Under the pieces are notes generated by a model. That model searched no databases and was not told where the DNA came from. It saw nothing but the letters and a program-made list of their open reading frames with translations. Source: Flavobacterium tyrosinilyticum (GTDB taxonomy: Bacteria; Bacteroidota; Bacteroidia; Flavobacteriales; Flavobacteriaceae). Taken from it: a DNA stretch of 64,000 bases. The stretch is taken from assembly GCF_023656565.1 (NCBI RefSeq), contig NZ_JAMOKG010000001.1:1195383-1259382 (forward strand), given 5' to 3'. This document shows positions 53,660 through 61,794 of the stretch, piece after piece; position 1 is the stretch's first letter; the number at the start of each line of letters is the position of its first letter. The position numbers were made by a program, and so were the translations under genes.

Positions 53660-54469
53660 TTATTCTTTTTTTCTTCTTTTTAATCTTCTTCTTATAAAAT
53701 AGGCAAATACAACAAATAATATTACAAACGGCCAAACGCTGATTAAGGAAATTAAAAAATCGGATAAACTGAAAAATCCAGATTTGACAGCGTTCCAAAG
53801 TTTTGAACCGTAAGATATCTTAACGCCTTCTTTTTGGGCAATCGTTTTATAAAATTCAATGGTAACGGTACTTAAAGAAACTCGACTTTCCAAATATTTC
53901 AGCTCACTTTCTTTAGCTTCTATTTCTTCTCGAATCACTGAAATTTGTTTCTCAATTTCTAAAATCTCGCTGACTTTGTTTGCTTTCTTTAAAATTTCAA
54001 GATAACGTTCTTCGAGTTTCTTTTTTGTTTTTAATCTTGAGTTAATATCAATATATTGGTCTGTAACATTTGTTGCAGAGATTTCTTTTCTTTCGAAAAA
54101 TGAAACGCCTTTTGAAATTGAATTTACAAATTGATCAAAATTTTCACTCGGAACTCTTACAGTGATATTTCTATATAATGAGTGATCATCTTTTCCCTCA
54201 GAATCATTCAAGACAATACTTTTATTCTCTTTTATTGCATTTTGAATTTGCGAAAATGTTTTTTCAAGATCATCTGTTTCAAACCTTATTGAAGCATTTT
54301 TAATAATTTTTTCAGGAACATCCAATGAGTTTGAACTTAAACTTTTTTGTCCTGGAGTTACTTGACTAAGTGTGATGCCTAGAGATTCAGATTCCTTTTC
54401 TGAAAATTTAGCTTTACTGCATCCAGAAAGAATCAACAAAAAAACACATAAAAAGAAAAGTTGACGCAT
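53660..54469 (-). CDS. DUF4349 domain membrane lipoprotein
   Basis: A 269-residue protein with a lipoprotein signal (MRQLFFLCVFLLILSGC, Cys17), a beta domain (~55-130, KNASIRFETDDLEKTFSQI ... YRNITVRVPSENFDQFV), a coiled coil (~145-205, DINSRLKTKKKLEERYLEIL), and one C-terminal membrane span (~240-262) with a basic tail, RRRLKRRKKE. This is the typical DUF4349 layout. Function unknown; lipid anchor plus transmembrane helix suggests it bridges the envelope. It follows rnpA by 70 bases on the same strand. Confidence 0.87.
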   Translation of the reverse strand: MRQLFFLCVFLLILSGCSKAKFSEKESESLGITLSQVTPGQKSLSSNSLDVPEKIIKNASIRFETDDLEKTFSQIQNAIKENKSIVLNDSEGKDDHSLYRNITVRVPSENFDQFVNSISKGVSFFERKEISATNVTDQYIDINSRLKTKKKLEERYLEILKKANKVSEILEIEKQISVIREEIEAKESELKYLESRVSLSTVTIEFYKTIAQKEGVKISYGSKLWNAVKSGFFSLSDFLISLISVWPFVILFVVFAYFIRRRLKRRKKE

Positions 54470-54539
54470 AAAATTTCAATTTAGAGCTAAAACTACGATT
54501 TTTTTGTCTAACTTGATTAATAATCTTACGTTTTGAAAT

Positions 54540-54944
54540 TTACGCTTCTGTTTTCGTATCAGAATCTTGTGGTTTGTTGATTTGAGCTGCAAATTTCTCA
54601 AACAATTGAATCATTTTAGTATTGATTTCTTCGTAAGATAAACGGTCTTTGGTCTGATAAAAAAGCATTATCGAATATGGCTGATCCAGATTATCTAAAA
54701 GTAAATGTTTGTTTAATCGATAGGTTTCTCTCAAAACTCTTTTGAAATAATTTCGATCAACGGCTTTCTTAAAATATTTCTTAGAAACCGAAACGCCAAT
54801 TTTGGTTTGTTCTTCTGAATTTGCTTCCGCTTGACGGTAAACCAAACGAAGCGGGTATTTGGACACCGATTTTCCATTAGAAAACAGTAATCCAATTGTC
54901 GTTTTGCTTTTTAAACGCTCGTTTTTAGGGTAAGTAAAGTTCAT
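54540..54944 (-). CDS. rnpA: ribonuclease P protein component
   Basis: RnpA is the protein subunit of RNase P, which with the catalytic RNA removes the 5' leader of tRNA precursors. The 134-residue length is typical. The RNR-type RNA-binding motif appears as KIGVSVSKKYFKKAVDRNYFKRVLRETYR (about residues 47-75), and the N-terminal F/Y-P-K-x-x-R-L-K start is present. rpmH, the usual neighbour in many bacteria, is not here, which is common in this phylum. Promoter -7 element TACCTTTG lies at 54976-54983. It heads a probable four-gene minus-strand unit. Confidence 0.95.
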   Translation of the reverse strand: MNFTYPKNERLKSKTTIGLLFSNGKSVSKYPLRLVYRQAEANSEEQTKIGVSVSKKYFKKAVDRNYFKRVLRETYRLNKHLLLDNLDQPYSIMLFYQTKDRLSYEEINTKMIQLFEKFAAQINKPQDSDTKTEA

Positions 54945-54975
54945 TTAATTCAGAAAAAATTTGCAAATTCTAGTG

Positions 54976-54983
54976 CAAAGGTA
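54976..54983 (-). promoter_or_regulatory. -7 element of the rnpA promoter
   Basis: Minus-strand TACCTTTG matches TAnnTTTG, 31 bases before the rnpA ATG. The expected TTG is replaced by CTG at the right distance, so the match is partial. Confidence 0.55.
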
Positions 54984-55043
54984 CAATTAAACCATAAAAA
55001 CAGTTATTGTTTTCAATTTTAATAAGTCTAAAAATATATTTAC

Positions 55044-55051
55044 TACTTTTG
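55044..55051 (+). promoter_or_regulatory. -7 element of the second acyltransferase promoter
   Basis: TACTTTTG, 18 bases before the ATG at 55070; no clear -33 TTG. It is divergent from the rnpA promoter across a 60-base region. Confidence 0.55.
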
Positions 55052-55069
55052 CGCATTAATTTTTGAAGC

Positions 55070-55816
55070 ATGGAAAAAATTATTTCTTATCCCATATCGG
55101 TAATTTACTATTTATTATTTGGTTTGTGTTTGGCTGTTTTTCACCCAATTCAGTGGATTTGTTTAAATGTTTTTGGTTACCAGGCTCACAAAAAAAGTGT
55201 TGATTATTTAAATTTCTGTCTTTTAAAATGTACTAATCTTGTCGGGACAAGATATACAATTGAAGGAGTAGACACGGTTCCGAAGGGTGTGCCGATTATT
55301 TTTGTGGCAAATCACCAAAGTATGTACGATATCGTGGCAATGATTTGGTACTTTAGACGTTTTCATTGTAAATTTGTAAGTAAGAAGGAGTTAGGAAGCG
55401 GAATTCCAAGTGTTTCTTTTAATTTGAAATACGGAGGATCTGTTTTAATTGACCGAAAAGACCCTAAACAAGCGATACCCGTTATTAAAGGCTTGTCTGA
55501 ATATATCGAAAAAAACACAAGATCTGCCGTTATTTTCCCAGAAGGGACAAGAAGTAAAACGGGAGTACCAAAAGAATTTGCGCAAAGCGGTTTAAAAATT
55601 TTATGCAAATATGCACCATCTGCGTATGTTGTGCCAGTAGGCATCAATAATTCTTGGAAAATGGTAAAGTTTGGTTTTTTTCCTGTTGGTTTAGGAAATC
55701 ACCTCAAGTTTACTGCTCATAAAGCTTTGGCTGTTAAAGATTACAAGTTTGAAGAGCTGATGGAGATTGCTGAAAAAGCAGTTAAAGAAGGAATAAATGA
55801 ATATAAACAAGTTTAA
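55070..55816 (+). CDS. 1-acyl-sn-glycerol-3-phosphate acyltransferase (PlsC family), second copy
   Basis: A 248-residue PlsC-type acyltransferase with an N-terminal membrane helix (~8-35), the catalytic HX4D as H82-QSMY-D87 in VANHQSMYDIV and the canonical acceptor motif FPEGTRS at 156-162, followed by VPVGINNSW. It is closer to the standard PlsC sequence than the copy at 13129, so this is the better candidate for the housekeeping lysophosphatidic acid acyltransferase. It directly precedes an acyl-ACP desaturase gene by 45 bases, and the two may be co-transcribed, pairing desaturation and incorporation of acyl chains. Confidence 0.93.
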   Translation: MEKIISYPISVIYYLLFGLCLAVFHPIQWICLNVFGYQAHKKSVDYLNFCLLKCTNLVGTRYTIEGVDTVPKGVPIIFVANHQSMYDIVAMIWYFRRFHCKFVSKKELGSGIPSVSFNLKYGGSVLIDRKDPKQAIPVIKGLSEYIEKNTRSAVIFPEGTRSKTGVPKEFAQSGLKILCKYAPSAYVVPVGINNSWKMVKFGFFPVGLGNHLKFTAHKALAVKDYKFEELMEIAEKAVKEGINEYKQV

Positions 55817-55861
55817 GTTTTAGTCCGAGCTAAAACGTACAACTCAAATCTATAATAAGTA

Positions 55862-56857
55862 ATGTCTATAAAAAACATTAGATTAGAAGTAATGCAGTTT
55901 TTGGAAAAAAACGTGGATAGCTTCGTTGAACAGTATTTAATTCCAGTGGAAAAAATTTGGCAGCCGTCGGATTTCTTACCAAATTCTCAAGGAGAAAACT
56001 TCTTTGAAGAGGTAAAAGAATTACGCGAGATTGCTAAAGAACTTCCATACGATTTCTGGGTTACTCTTGTTGGAGATACCATCACAGAAGAAGCTTTGCC
56101 TACCTACGAGTCATGGTTAATGGATGTTGAAGGAATAGATCAGCAAGAAGGAAATCAAGGAAACGGTTGGGCTAAGTGGGTAAAACAATGGACTGGAGAA
56201 GAAAACCGCCACGGAGATCTTTTAAATAAATACTTGTATTTGTCTGGTCGTGTGAATATGCGTGAAATCGAAATGACTACACAGCATTTGATCAACGACG
56301 GTTTTGATATTGGAACTGGAACTGACCCATACAAAAACTTTGTATACACTAGTTTTCAGGAATTAGCAACTTATGTTTCGCACAATAGAGTAGCTCAGAT
56401 AGCTAAGAAATTTGGCGATAACAAGTTGTCTAAAATGTGTAAAATGATTGCTGGAGACGAAATGCGTCACCACCATGCATACAGCGAATTTGTTACTAGA
56501 ATTTTCCAAGTAGATCCAAGCGAAATGATGTTAGCTTTTCAATACATGATGAAGCAGAAAATTGTTATGCCGGCTCATTTCTTGAGAGAATCTGGTCAAA
56601 AAATAAGCACAGCTTTCGAACAGTTTTCAGATTCAGCACAGCGTATTGGTGTTTACACTGCAAACGATTATGTAGATATCATGCAGAAATTAATTAACAA
56701 ATGGGAAATTGATAAGATTTCTAATTTGACTGATGAAGCAGAAAAAGCTCGTGATTACTTAATGAAATTACCAGCTCGTATGGCGAGAATTTCAGAAAGA
56801 ATTGTGATCCCACAAGAATCGCATATTTTTAAATGGGTTGAACCAGCAAGACTTTAA
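55862..56857 (+). CDS. acyl-ACP desaturase (soluble diiron)
   Basis: A 331-residue ferritin-like diiron enzyme of the stearoyl-ACP desaturase family, which introduces a cis double bond into acyl-ACP using O2 and reductant. The two EExxH-type iron ligand motifs are intact: EENRH at 113-117 and DEMRHH at 199-204 (Glu200, His203). The N-terminal segment with FWVTLVGDTITEEALPTYESWL and WAKWVKQWTGEENRHGDLL is characteristic, and the C-terminal stretch is complete. Position isomer cannot be read. Context with PlsC suggests membrane-fluidity control. Confidence 0.95.
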   Translation: MSIKNIRLEVMQFLEKNVDSFVEQYLIPVEKIWQPSDFLPNSQGENFFEEVKELREIAKELPYDFWVTLVGDTITEEALPTYESWLMDVEGIDQQEGNQGNGWAKWVKQWTGEENRHGDLLNKYLYLSGRVNMREIEMTTQHLINDGFDIGTGTDPYKNFVYTSFQELATYVSHNRVAQIAKKFGDNKLSKMCKMIAGDEMRHHHAYSEFVTRIFQVDPSEMMLAFQYMMKQKIVMPAHFLRESGQKISTAFEQFSDSAQRIGVYTANDYVDIMQKLINKWEIDKISNLTDEAEKARDYLMKLPARMARISERIVIPQESHIFKWVEPARL

Positions 56858-57002
56858 ATTTTAGATTTTAGATTGGAATTTGGAATTTAAAAAATTTGGA
56901 ATTTAAAAAAGCAACAATGTTGCTTTAAAACATATTTGTTGATTGTTGGAGATTCAAAATCTTTGACAATCAACATTTTTTATAAACTGTAAAAACCTCT
57001 AT

Positions 57003-57656
57003 ATGAGCAATTCACAACTGATTATTAAAACTATTGCTTTTGTTAAAGAAAAACTAAATGATGCCGAGGGTGGACATGATTGGTTTCATATTGAGCGAGT
57101 TTATAAGAACGCAATTTTGATTGCCAAAGAAACAGAGTGCGATCTTACAGTGGTGCAATTGGGTGCTTTATTGCATGATATTGCAGATAGTAAATTTCAC
57201 AACGGAGACGAAACAATCGGGCCAAAAACAGCAAGAGCATTTTTAGAGAAAGAAAATGTTTCTGAGGACACAATTGCCCATGTTGTTAAAATCATTGAAA
57301 ATATCTCTTATAAAGGCGGAAATTTCGAAAGAAAGTTCTCTTCTGTCGAATTGGATGTTGTTCAAGATGCTGATCGTCTTGATGCAATTGGTGCAATTGG
57401 TGTTGCAAGAGCCTTTAATTATGGAGGATTTAAGAACAGAGCTTTATACAATCCAGAAATTGAGCCTGTAACCAATATGACAAAAGAGGAGTATAAAAAG
57501 AACAATGCTCCAACCATTAATCATTTCTACGAAAAGCTTTTACTGCTTAAAGACAAAATGAATACCGAAAAAGGAAAAGAAATCGCGGCAGAAAGACATC
57601 GTTTTATGGAAACTTTTCTAGCTCAGTTTTATGCCGAGTGGGAAGGGTTGAAATAG
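57003..57656 (+). CDS. HD domain hydrolase (YedJ-like)
   Basis: A 217-residue metal-dependent phosphohydrolase of the HD superfamily. The metal ligands are visible: H29 in GHDWFHIERVY, the H58-D59 pair in ALLHDIADSKFH, and the later Asp in QDADRLDAIGAIGVARAF. Spacing matches the YedJ/HDIG-like small HD proteins that act on nucleotides or phosphorylated metabolites; the substrate is unknown. It stands alone, 145 bases after the desaturase across a repeat-rich gap of TTGGAATTTAAAAAA words, and ends at a strong terminator. Confidence 0.9.
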   Translation: MSNSQLIIKTIAFVKEKLNDAEGGHDWFHIERVYKNAILIAKETECDLTVVQLGALLHDIADSKFHNGDETIGPKTARAFLEKENVSEDTIAHVVKIIENISYKGGNFERKFSSVELDVVQDADRLDAIGAIGVARAFNYGGFKNRALYNPEIEPVTNMTKEEYKKNNAPTINHFYEKLLLLKDKMNTEKGKEIAAERHRFMETFLAQFYAEWEGLK

Positions 57657-57681
57657 AAATTACATTCAGATTATAAAAATA

Positions 57682-57710
57682 AAAAACGGCTCTAATCTAG
57701 AGCCGTTTTT
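57682..57710 (+). terminator. intrinsic terminator after the HD gene
   Basis: A perfect 13-bp stem (AAAAACGGCTCTA with TAGAGCCGTTTTT) and a 3-nt ATC loop. Confidence 0.9.
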
Positions 57711-57746
57711 TATTTTGTGATAGGGTATATCAGAAGCTTTATAGGA

Positions 57747-57866
57747 TTATAATCGGGATTTTAGAAAGCACATTATTACAAAAGCGCATAAAAAACCAAT
57801 TGAAAACCATAGTATCCTAGTTATGTTGATATTTCTGATCATTTCCCTTTTTTCAAACCTTGTCAT
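57747..57866 (-). CDS. 39-residue membrane protein, paralogue A
   Basis: A minus-strand frame from an ATG at 57866 encodes a basic N-terminus (MTRFEKREMIRNINITRILW) and one hydrophobic span (about residues 19-34) ending KSRL. It shares start, length, the R-x-L-W-F-x-I-G-F-x-C-A core and spacing with the frame at 58041-58163, so the two are paralogues. Two TAnnTTTG elements precede it (57889-57896, and TACATTTG directly before the ATG). Similarity between the pair is strong evidence that both are real. Function unknown. Confidence 0.7.
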   Translation of the reverse strand: MTRFEKREMIRNINITRILWFSIGFLCAFVIMCFLKSRL

Positions 57867-57888
57867 TTCAAATGTATTTTTAAAAATT

Positions 57889-57896
57889 CAAAAATA
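57889..57896 (-). promoter_or_regulatory. -7 element of the small-membrane-protein A gene
   Basis: Minus-strand TATTTTTG fits TAnnTTTG; it lies 22 bases before the ATG. A second match, TACATTTG, adjoins the ATG. Confidence 0.45.
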
Positions 57897-58040
57897 ATTT
57901 TACTTACGGTGTGATGGTGCCTTGAAAAGCTTTTAAACCATTATAATAAGACATTTTTTAATCACAGTTTTCAGTCTCAGTCAAAGTTACAGTCTATATT
58001 CTTTGTTCTATATTCTTAATTAGATAAAACCGAGAAAAAA

Positions 58041-58163
58041 CTAATGATGATGTTTCATTATCAAATAAGTAATAATGGTTGCGCAGAAAAAACCTATTGC
58101 AAACCACAGTAATCGAGCTACTCTGTTGTCTCGTATTACTTCCATTCTATCTTCTGGTGTCAT
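58041..58163 (-). CDS. 40-residue membrane protein, paralogue B
   Basis: A minus-strand ATG at 58163 opens a 40-codon frame: MTPEDRMEVIRDNRVARLLW, then a hydrophobic segment with FAIGFFCATIITYLIM and a terminal KHHH. It aligns end to end with the frame at 57747-57866 (shared M-T, M-I/V-I-R, R-I/L-L-W-F, I-G-F, C-A). A promoter -7 element (TATTTTTG, 58184-58191) sits 20 bases ahead. The pair suggests a local duplication of a single-span membrane peptide. The three-histidine end could bind a metal, and it precedes the feo iron-uptake operon, but that link is speculative. Confidence 0.72.
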   Translation of the reverse strand: MTPEDRMEVIRDNRVARLLWFAIGFFCATIITYLIMKHHH

Positions 58164-58183
58164 TTTTTAATAAATTTAGAAGA

Positions 58184-58191
58184 CAAAAATA
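58184..58191 (-). promoter_or_regulatory. -7 element of the small-membrane-protein B gene
   Basis: Minus-strand TATTTTTG, 20 bases before the ATG, fits TAnnTTTG; no clear TTG partner. Confidence 0.5.
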
Positions 58192-58258
58192 GTTTTAGGA
58201 AATATACTAATAAGTTATTCTAGGTTTTTAAAATAACAGAATAAGACATTTTATTCAT

Positions 58259-58291
58259 AAAAAAAGCCATTCAAAATGAACAGCTTTTTTT
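58259..58291 (-). terminator. terminator of the feo operon
   Basis: AAAAAAAGC and GCTTTTTTT arms with an inner CATTCA/TGAACA pairing form a hairpin 38 bases past the end of the FeoB-associated gene on the minus strand. Confidence 0.6.
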
Positions 58292-58328
58292 ACTTTGTAT
58301 CTGTGAACCTTTGTTCCTTTGTCCCTTT

Positions 58329-58454
58329 TTAAGAACATCCACAATCGGTTCCACTACCGCAGTCTTTTTTCTTTTTTGATTTAAAGAAGAACTTTTTAAT
58401 CAAAAAAGCAACTGCAATTCCTAATATGGCAAAGGCTATTATTTCCTGAAACAT
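58329..58454 (-). CDS. FeoB-associated Cys-rich membrane protein
   Basis: A 41-residue protein from an ATG at 58454: hydrophobic segment MFQEIIAFAILGIAVAFLI, then a basic KKFFFKSKKKK and a terminal cluster of three cysteines (DCGSGTDCGCS). This is the standard layout of the FeoB-associated Cys-rich membrane protein found after feoB in many bacteria, thought to aid or regulate Fe(II) import. It starts six bases after the feoB stop, so it is the last gene of the feo operon. The cysteines could bind iron or another metal, by inference. Confidence 0.9.
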   Translation of the reverse strand: MFQEIIAFAILGIAVAFLIKKFFFKSKKKKDCGSGTDCGCS

Positions 58455-58460
58455 AACTTT

Positions 58461-60560
58461 TTATTTTAAAAGTTGATACGCAATTAATGCGGTAAAATAA
58501 GCGAGACCACTCATTAAAAATAGTTGCATGGCAGGCCATTTCCATGAATTGGTTTCTTTTTTGGTAATCGCCAACGTACTGGCGCATTGCATAGCAAAAG
58601 CATAAAATAGCAATAAAGAAATTCCAGTGGCAAAATCAAATATTTTTTTTCCGGTATCTGGCCAAACTTCTGCCTGCATTTTGCTTTTTATAGTCGATTC
58701 GTTATCGGTATCTCCAACACTGTAAATGGTTGCCAGAGTTCCCACGAAAACTTCGCGGGCAGCAAAAGAACTGATTAAAGCAATTCCGATTTTCCAATCG
58801 TAACCCAAAGGCTGAATTACCGGTTCGATCGCGCGTCCCATTAATCCAATATAGGAATTCTCTAATTTTTGAGAATTAACTTCATTTTCAAACTGAGTTT
58901 CGTCTAAAGTCGTATTGGCAAATCTTTCTTTTACGATAGTTTCGGCTTCGTTGAATTCTTTTCCAGGTCCGTATGAGGCCAAGAACCAAAGAATAACAGA
59001 GATCGCCAAGATAATTTTACCTGCACCAACAACAAAAGCTTTTGTTTTTTCTACTACATTGATTCCAACATTTTTTGGAAGAGGCATTTTGTAACTTGGC
59101 ATTTCAACAACAAAATATGTTTTTGAGTCTAATTTTAGAACCTTATTCAAAATGTAAGCCGATAAAATGGCCATAAAAAATCCTAAAACATAAAGTGACA
59201 TAAGTGTTAATCCTTGAAGATTTAATACTCCAAAAATTCTTTTGCTCGGAATAACCAATGAGATAATAATCGCATAAACAGGTAATCTTGCCGAACAAGT
59301 CGTGAATGGCGTTACTAAGATCGTAATAAGGCGTTCTTTCCAGTTTTCAATATTTCGAGTTGCCATAATCGCGGGAATTGCACAGGCAGTTCCAGAAATT
59401 AAAGGCACGACACTTTTTCCTGAAAGTCCAAATCGGCGCATGATTTTGTCCATTAAGAATACGACACGACTCATATAACCGCTTTCTTCTAAAATAGAAA
59501 TAAATAAAAACAAGAAAGCAATCTGCGGAATAAAAATAATAACTCCGCCAATTCCAGGAATAATTCCTTGCGAAAGTAAATCGGTCAAAATACCACTTGG
59601 CAGTTCTGCTGCAACCCAGCTGCTTAAAGAAGCAAAGGTGCTGTCAATGAAATCCATTGGAATAGTTGACCAGCTAAAAATCGATTGGAAAATCAAGAAT
59701 AAAATGGCAAAGAAAATAAAGTAACCCCAAACTTTGTGCGTTAAAACGCGATCCAATTTTGCTCGGATATCTTTCGCCATCGAAGCATCAATCTTTAAAC
59801 CTTCTTTTAAAACATCATTGATAAATTGATATCTTTTGATGGTCTCTTTCTGTTGTAAACGTTTTAATTCTGAATGTGATTTGGTAAAAGTGCTTCGGAT
59901 TTCATTACGGTCTAAATTCAAGAAATTGACATCTTGCGTAATGACCAGCCACAATTTATACATTAATTGGTTTGGAAATGCTTTTTGTAATTTTTCAAAA
60001 TATTCAGGATCAATTACAGAAGCATTCAAACAAGGTTCGTGTGGAAGTGTTTTATAAGAAACAATCAGTTCTTTTAATTCTTCAATTCCTAAACCTTTTC
60101 GGGAACTTACTAACGCAATTTTTGTTTTTAGTTTTTCTTCTAAATACGGAATATCTAAAGAAATTCCTTTACGCTCCATACGATCTGACATATTGATAAC
60201 CAAAATCGTCGGAATTTCAAGATCTTTTATCTGTGTGTAGATTAGTAAATTTCGTTTTAGATTTTCGACATCTGTTACAACAACCGCTACATCTGGATAT
60301 AGTTTATCGTTTTTGTTTAGCAAGAGTTCGATTACTACACTTTCGTCCATCGAACTCGCATTCAAACTATACGTTCCAGGCAAATCTAGAATGTTAGCTT
60401 TTACGTTATTAGGTAATTTGCAAAATCCTATTTTCTTCTCAACCGTGATTCCAGGATAGTTTCCAACTTGTTGGTTAAGACCTGTTAATTGATTAAAAAC
60501 GGAAGTTTTTCCGGTATTGGGATTTCCGATAAGGGCAACATTGATATTCTGAACACTCAT
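58461..60560 (-). CDS. feoB: ferrous iron transporter FeoB
   Basis: FeoB imports Fe(II) across the inner membrane using an N-terminal GTPase. The 699-residue length is typical. G1 is GNPNTGKTSVFNQLTG (residues 12-27), G2 GNYPGITVEKK, G3 DLPGTYSL, and the switch/G4 INMSDRMERKG. A helical spacer leads to the polytopic membrane part with two Gate motifs (about 340-410, ESGYMSRVVFLMDKIMRRFGLSGKSVVPLISGTACAIPAIM, and a later TCSARLPVYA), ending in FAMQCASTLAITKKETNSWKWP. The Cys of SGTACAIPA and TTCSARLPVY are the conserved pore cysteines. Its ATG overlaps the feoA stop by one base. Confidence 0.97.
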   Translation of the reverse strand: MSVQNINVALIGNPNTGKTSVFNQLTGLNQQVGNYPGITVEKKIGFCKLPNNVKANILDLPGTYSLNASSMDESVVIELLLNKNDKLYPDVAVVVTDVENLKRNLLIYTQIKDLEIPTILVINMSDRMERKGISLDIPYLEEKLKTKIALVSSRKGLGIEELKELIVSYKTLPHEPCLNASVIDPEYFEKLQKAFPNQLMYKLWLVITQDVNFLNLDRNEIRSTFTKSHSELKRLQQKETIKRYQFINDVLKEGLKIDASMAKDIRAKLDRVLTHKVWGYFIFFAILFLIFQSIFSWSTIPMDFIDSTFASLSSWVAAELPSGILTDLLSQGIIPGIGGVIIFIPQIAFLFLFISILEESGYMSRVVFLMDKIMRRFGLSGKSVVPLISGTACAIPAIMATRNIENWKERLITILVTPFTTCSARLPVYAIIISLVIPSKRIFGVLNLQGLTLMSLYVLGFFMAILSAYILNKVLKLDSKTYFVVEMPSYKMPLPKNVGINVVEKTKAFVVGAGKIILAISVILWFLASYGPGKEFNEAETIVKERFANTTLDETQFENEVNSQKLENSYIGLMGRAIEPVIQPLGYDWKIGIALISSFAAREVFVGTLATIYSVGDTDNESTIKSKMQAEVWPDTGKKIFDFATGISLLLFYAFAMQCASTLAITKKETNSWKWPAMQLFLMSGLAYFTALIAYQLLK

Positions 60561-60799
60561 TACAAATTGGTTTTGATAAGTTCAACTTCAATTTCACGAG
60601 CTGTTTCAATTCGAATGGCAACATGAGAACCATTAATATCTAAATATAATGGATCGCCAAAAGGAGCAACCTGAAGCAATTCAACTAAACTGCCAGGAAG
60701 ACAACCCATTTCTAATAATTTAAGTGGAATAAGATCGATATCAAAATCTTTGATAATGGCTTTTTCGCCTTTTTTCAGAGTGTGTATTGTATTTTGCAA
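60560..60799 (-). CDS. feoA: ferrous iron transport protein FeoA, TTG start
   Basis: FeoA is the small cytoplasmic SH3-like partner required by FeoB. The 79-residue protein has the expected core LIPLKLLEMGCLPGSLVELLQVAPFGDPLYLDINGSHVAIRIETAREIEV. The only usable start is TTG at 60797-60799: a stop codon lies three codons further upstream and the next in-frame ATG is in mid-domain. A rare start may hold FeoA synthesis low relative to FeoB. The stop overlaps the feoB start. The promoter at 60825-60853 is an 18-nt-spacer consensus match. Confidence 0.95.
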   Translation of the reverse strand: MQNTIHTLKKGEKAIIKDFDIDLIPLKLLEMGCLPGSLVELLQVAPFGDPLYLDINGSHVAIRIETAREIEVELIKTNL

Positions 60800-60824
60800 G
60801 CTTATTTAGATTGAATTTAGATTG

Positions 60825-60853
60825 CAAAAGTAGGCAATTATTCTCTATTTCAA
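60825..60853 (-). promoter_or_regulatory. promoter of the feo operon
   Basis: On the minus strand TTG (60851-60853), an 18-nt spacer and TACTTTTG (60825-60832). An AT-rich imperfect stretch between them (AGAGAATAATTGCC) could be a Fur-type operator, but the match to a Fur box is weak. Confidence 0.7.
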
Positions 60854-60902
60854 GGCATTTAACACTTCCACAAATGCTAAATGTTTCTAAAAATAAGGGA
60901 TT

Positions 60903-61568
60903 TTACTCTTGAGAAAGGAATTCGATGTCTTCCAAAAGACGTTTTATATCTTCTTTGTTTGTTCCGTCATAAAAACCTCTAACGCGGCGCTTTTGATCAA
61001 CCAAAACAAAATTCTCAGTATGTACCATATCATAAAGCTGATCTGGTCTTCCTAATTTAACAGCCAAATACGATTTTCTGGCCATAGTGTAGATTTGTTT
61101 TTTGTCACCAGTAACCAAATTCCATTTGCTATCGACAACTCCATATTTAATGGCATAAGCTTTTAAAACAGAAACACTGTCAACTTCTGGAAAAACGGTA
61201 TGAGATAGCAACATTACTTTCGGATTGTTCAAAACCGCTTTTTGAACATCAACAAGATTGGTTGACATCTTTGGGCAGATCGATCCGCAAGTGGTAAAGA
61301 AGAAATCGGCAACATAAATTTTTCCTTCGTAATTTTTCTGGGTAATCGTATCGCCATTTTGATTGATAAAAGAAAAATCGGCAATTGTGTGGTATTTGCT
61401 TTTATATTGAACTGTACTATCTACCAATTCAGGATTAACATCAGCTGGATTATAAATAGGAAGTGTCTTTTTGGGTTTTAAAGCCGAGTAAAACAAAGAT
61501 ATCGTAACAACCGAAAATACTATTAGAACAATAAAGAATTTACGGTATTTATATAAAAGCGATTTCAT
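60903..61568 (-). CDS. SCO family copper/thiol protein
   Basis: A 221-residue membrane-anchored, thioredoxin-fold SCO1/SenC protein that helps insert copper into cytochrome c oxidase. A basic N-terminus and one membrane span (about 10-30) are followed by the domain. The copper ligands are present: C94 and C98 in TTCGSICPKM, and H183 in MVHTENFVLVD. An ATG at 61568 is chosen because an upstream frame extension begins inside the promoter's -7 element. It does not lie next to an oxidase in this window; it is a monocistronic gene between the feo operon and the M13 peptidase. Confidence 0.93.
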   Translation of the reverse strand: MKSLLYKYRKFFIVLIVFSVVTISLFYSALKPKKTLPIYNPADVNPELVDSTVQYKSKYHTIADFSFINQNGDTITQKNYEGKIYVADFFFTTCGSICPKMSTNLVDVQKAVLNNPKVMLLSHTVFPEVDSVSVLKAYAIKYGVVDSKWNLVTGDKKQIYTMARKSYLAVKLGRPDQLYDMVHTENFVLVDQKRRVRGFYDGTNKEDIKRLLEDIEFLSQE

Positions 61569-61583
61569 AAAAATAATTTGGCG

Positions 61584-61591
61584 CAAAAATA
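61584..61591 (-). promoter_or_regulatory. -7 element of the SCO gene
   Basis: Minus-strand TATTTTTG fits TAnnTTTG and lies 15 bases before the ATG. Confidence 0.6.
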
Positions 61592-61760
61592 CAAAAAGCA
61601 GATTCTAAAAACTTTACTGAATTATTTTTTTAACAGGCTTTTGTAACTTTTACGAGTATCTGTATACATATATCTCAGTGTTCAGGTTGTATTTGTGAAA
61701 TTTATCTGTCTTTTTGGCTTTACAGTTAGAATTTTAACACAATTTTTGAAATAATAACAA

Positions 61761-61768
61761 TATGTTTG
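61761..61768 (+). promoter_or_regulatory. -7 element of the M13 peptidase gene
   Basis: TATGTTTG matches TAnnTTTG, 26 bases before the ATG at 61795. Confidence 0.55.
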
Positions 61769-61794
61769 TATTTTCCCTTAAACTATAATTTTTT

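Noticed and set aside
53658..53798. 47-residue N-terminal extension of the S41 protease
   Set aside because: It overlaps the DUF4349 coding region and is not signal-like, whereas the ATG at 53657 begins a signal segment two bases after the DUF4349 stop.
60833..60850. Fur box in the feo promoter
   Set aside because: The AT-rich stretch has only weak similarity to the inverted-repeat Fur consensus, so it is kept as a remark rather than a feature.
61600..61760. Possible small gene between SCO and M13 peptidase
   Set aside because: No open frame with a plausible start or composition; only promoter-like AT-rich sequence.
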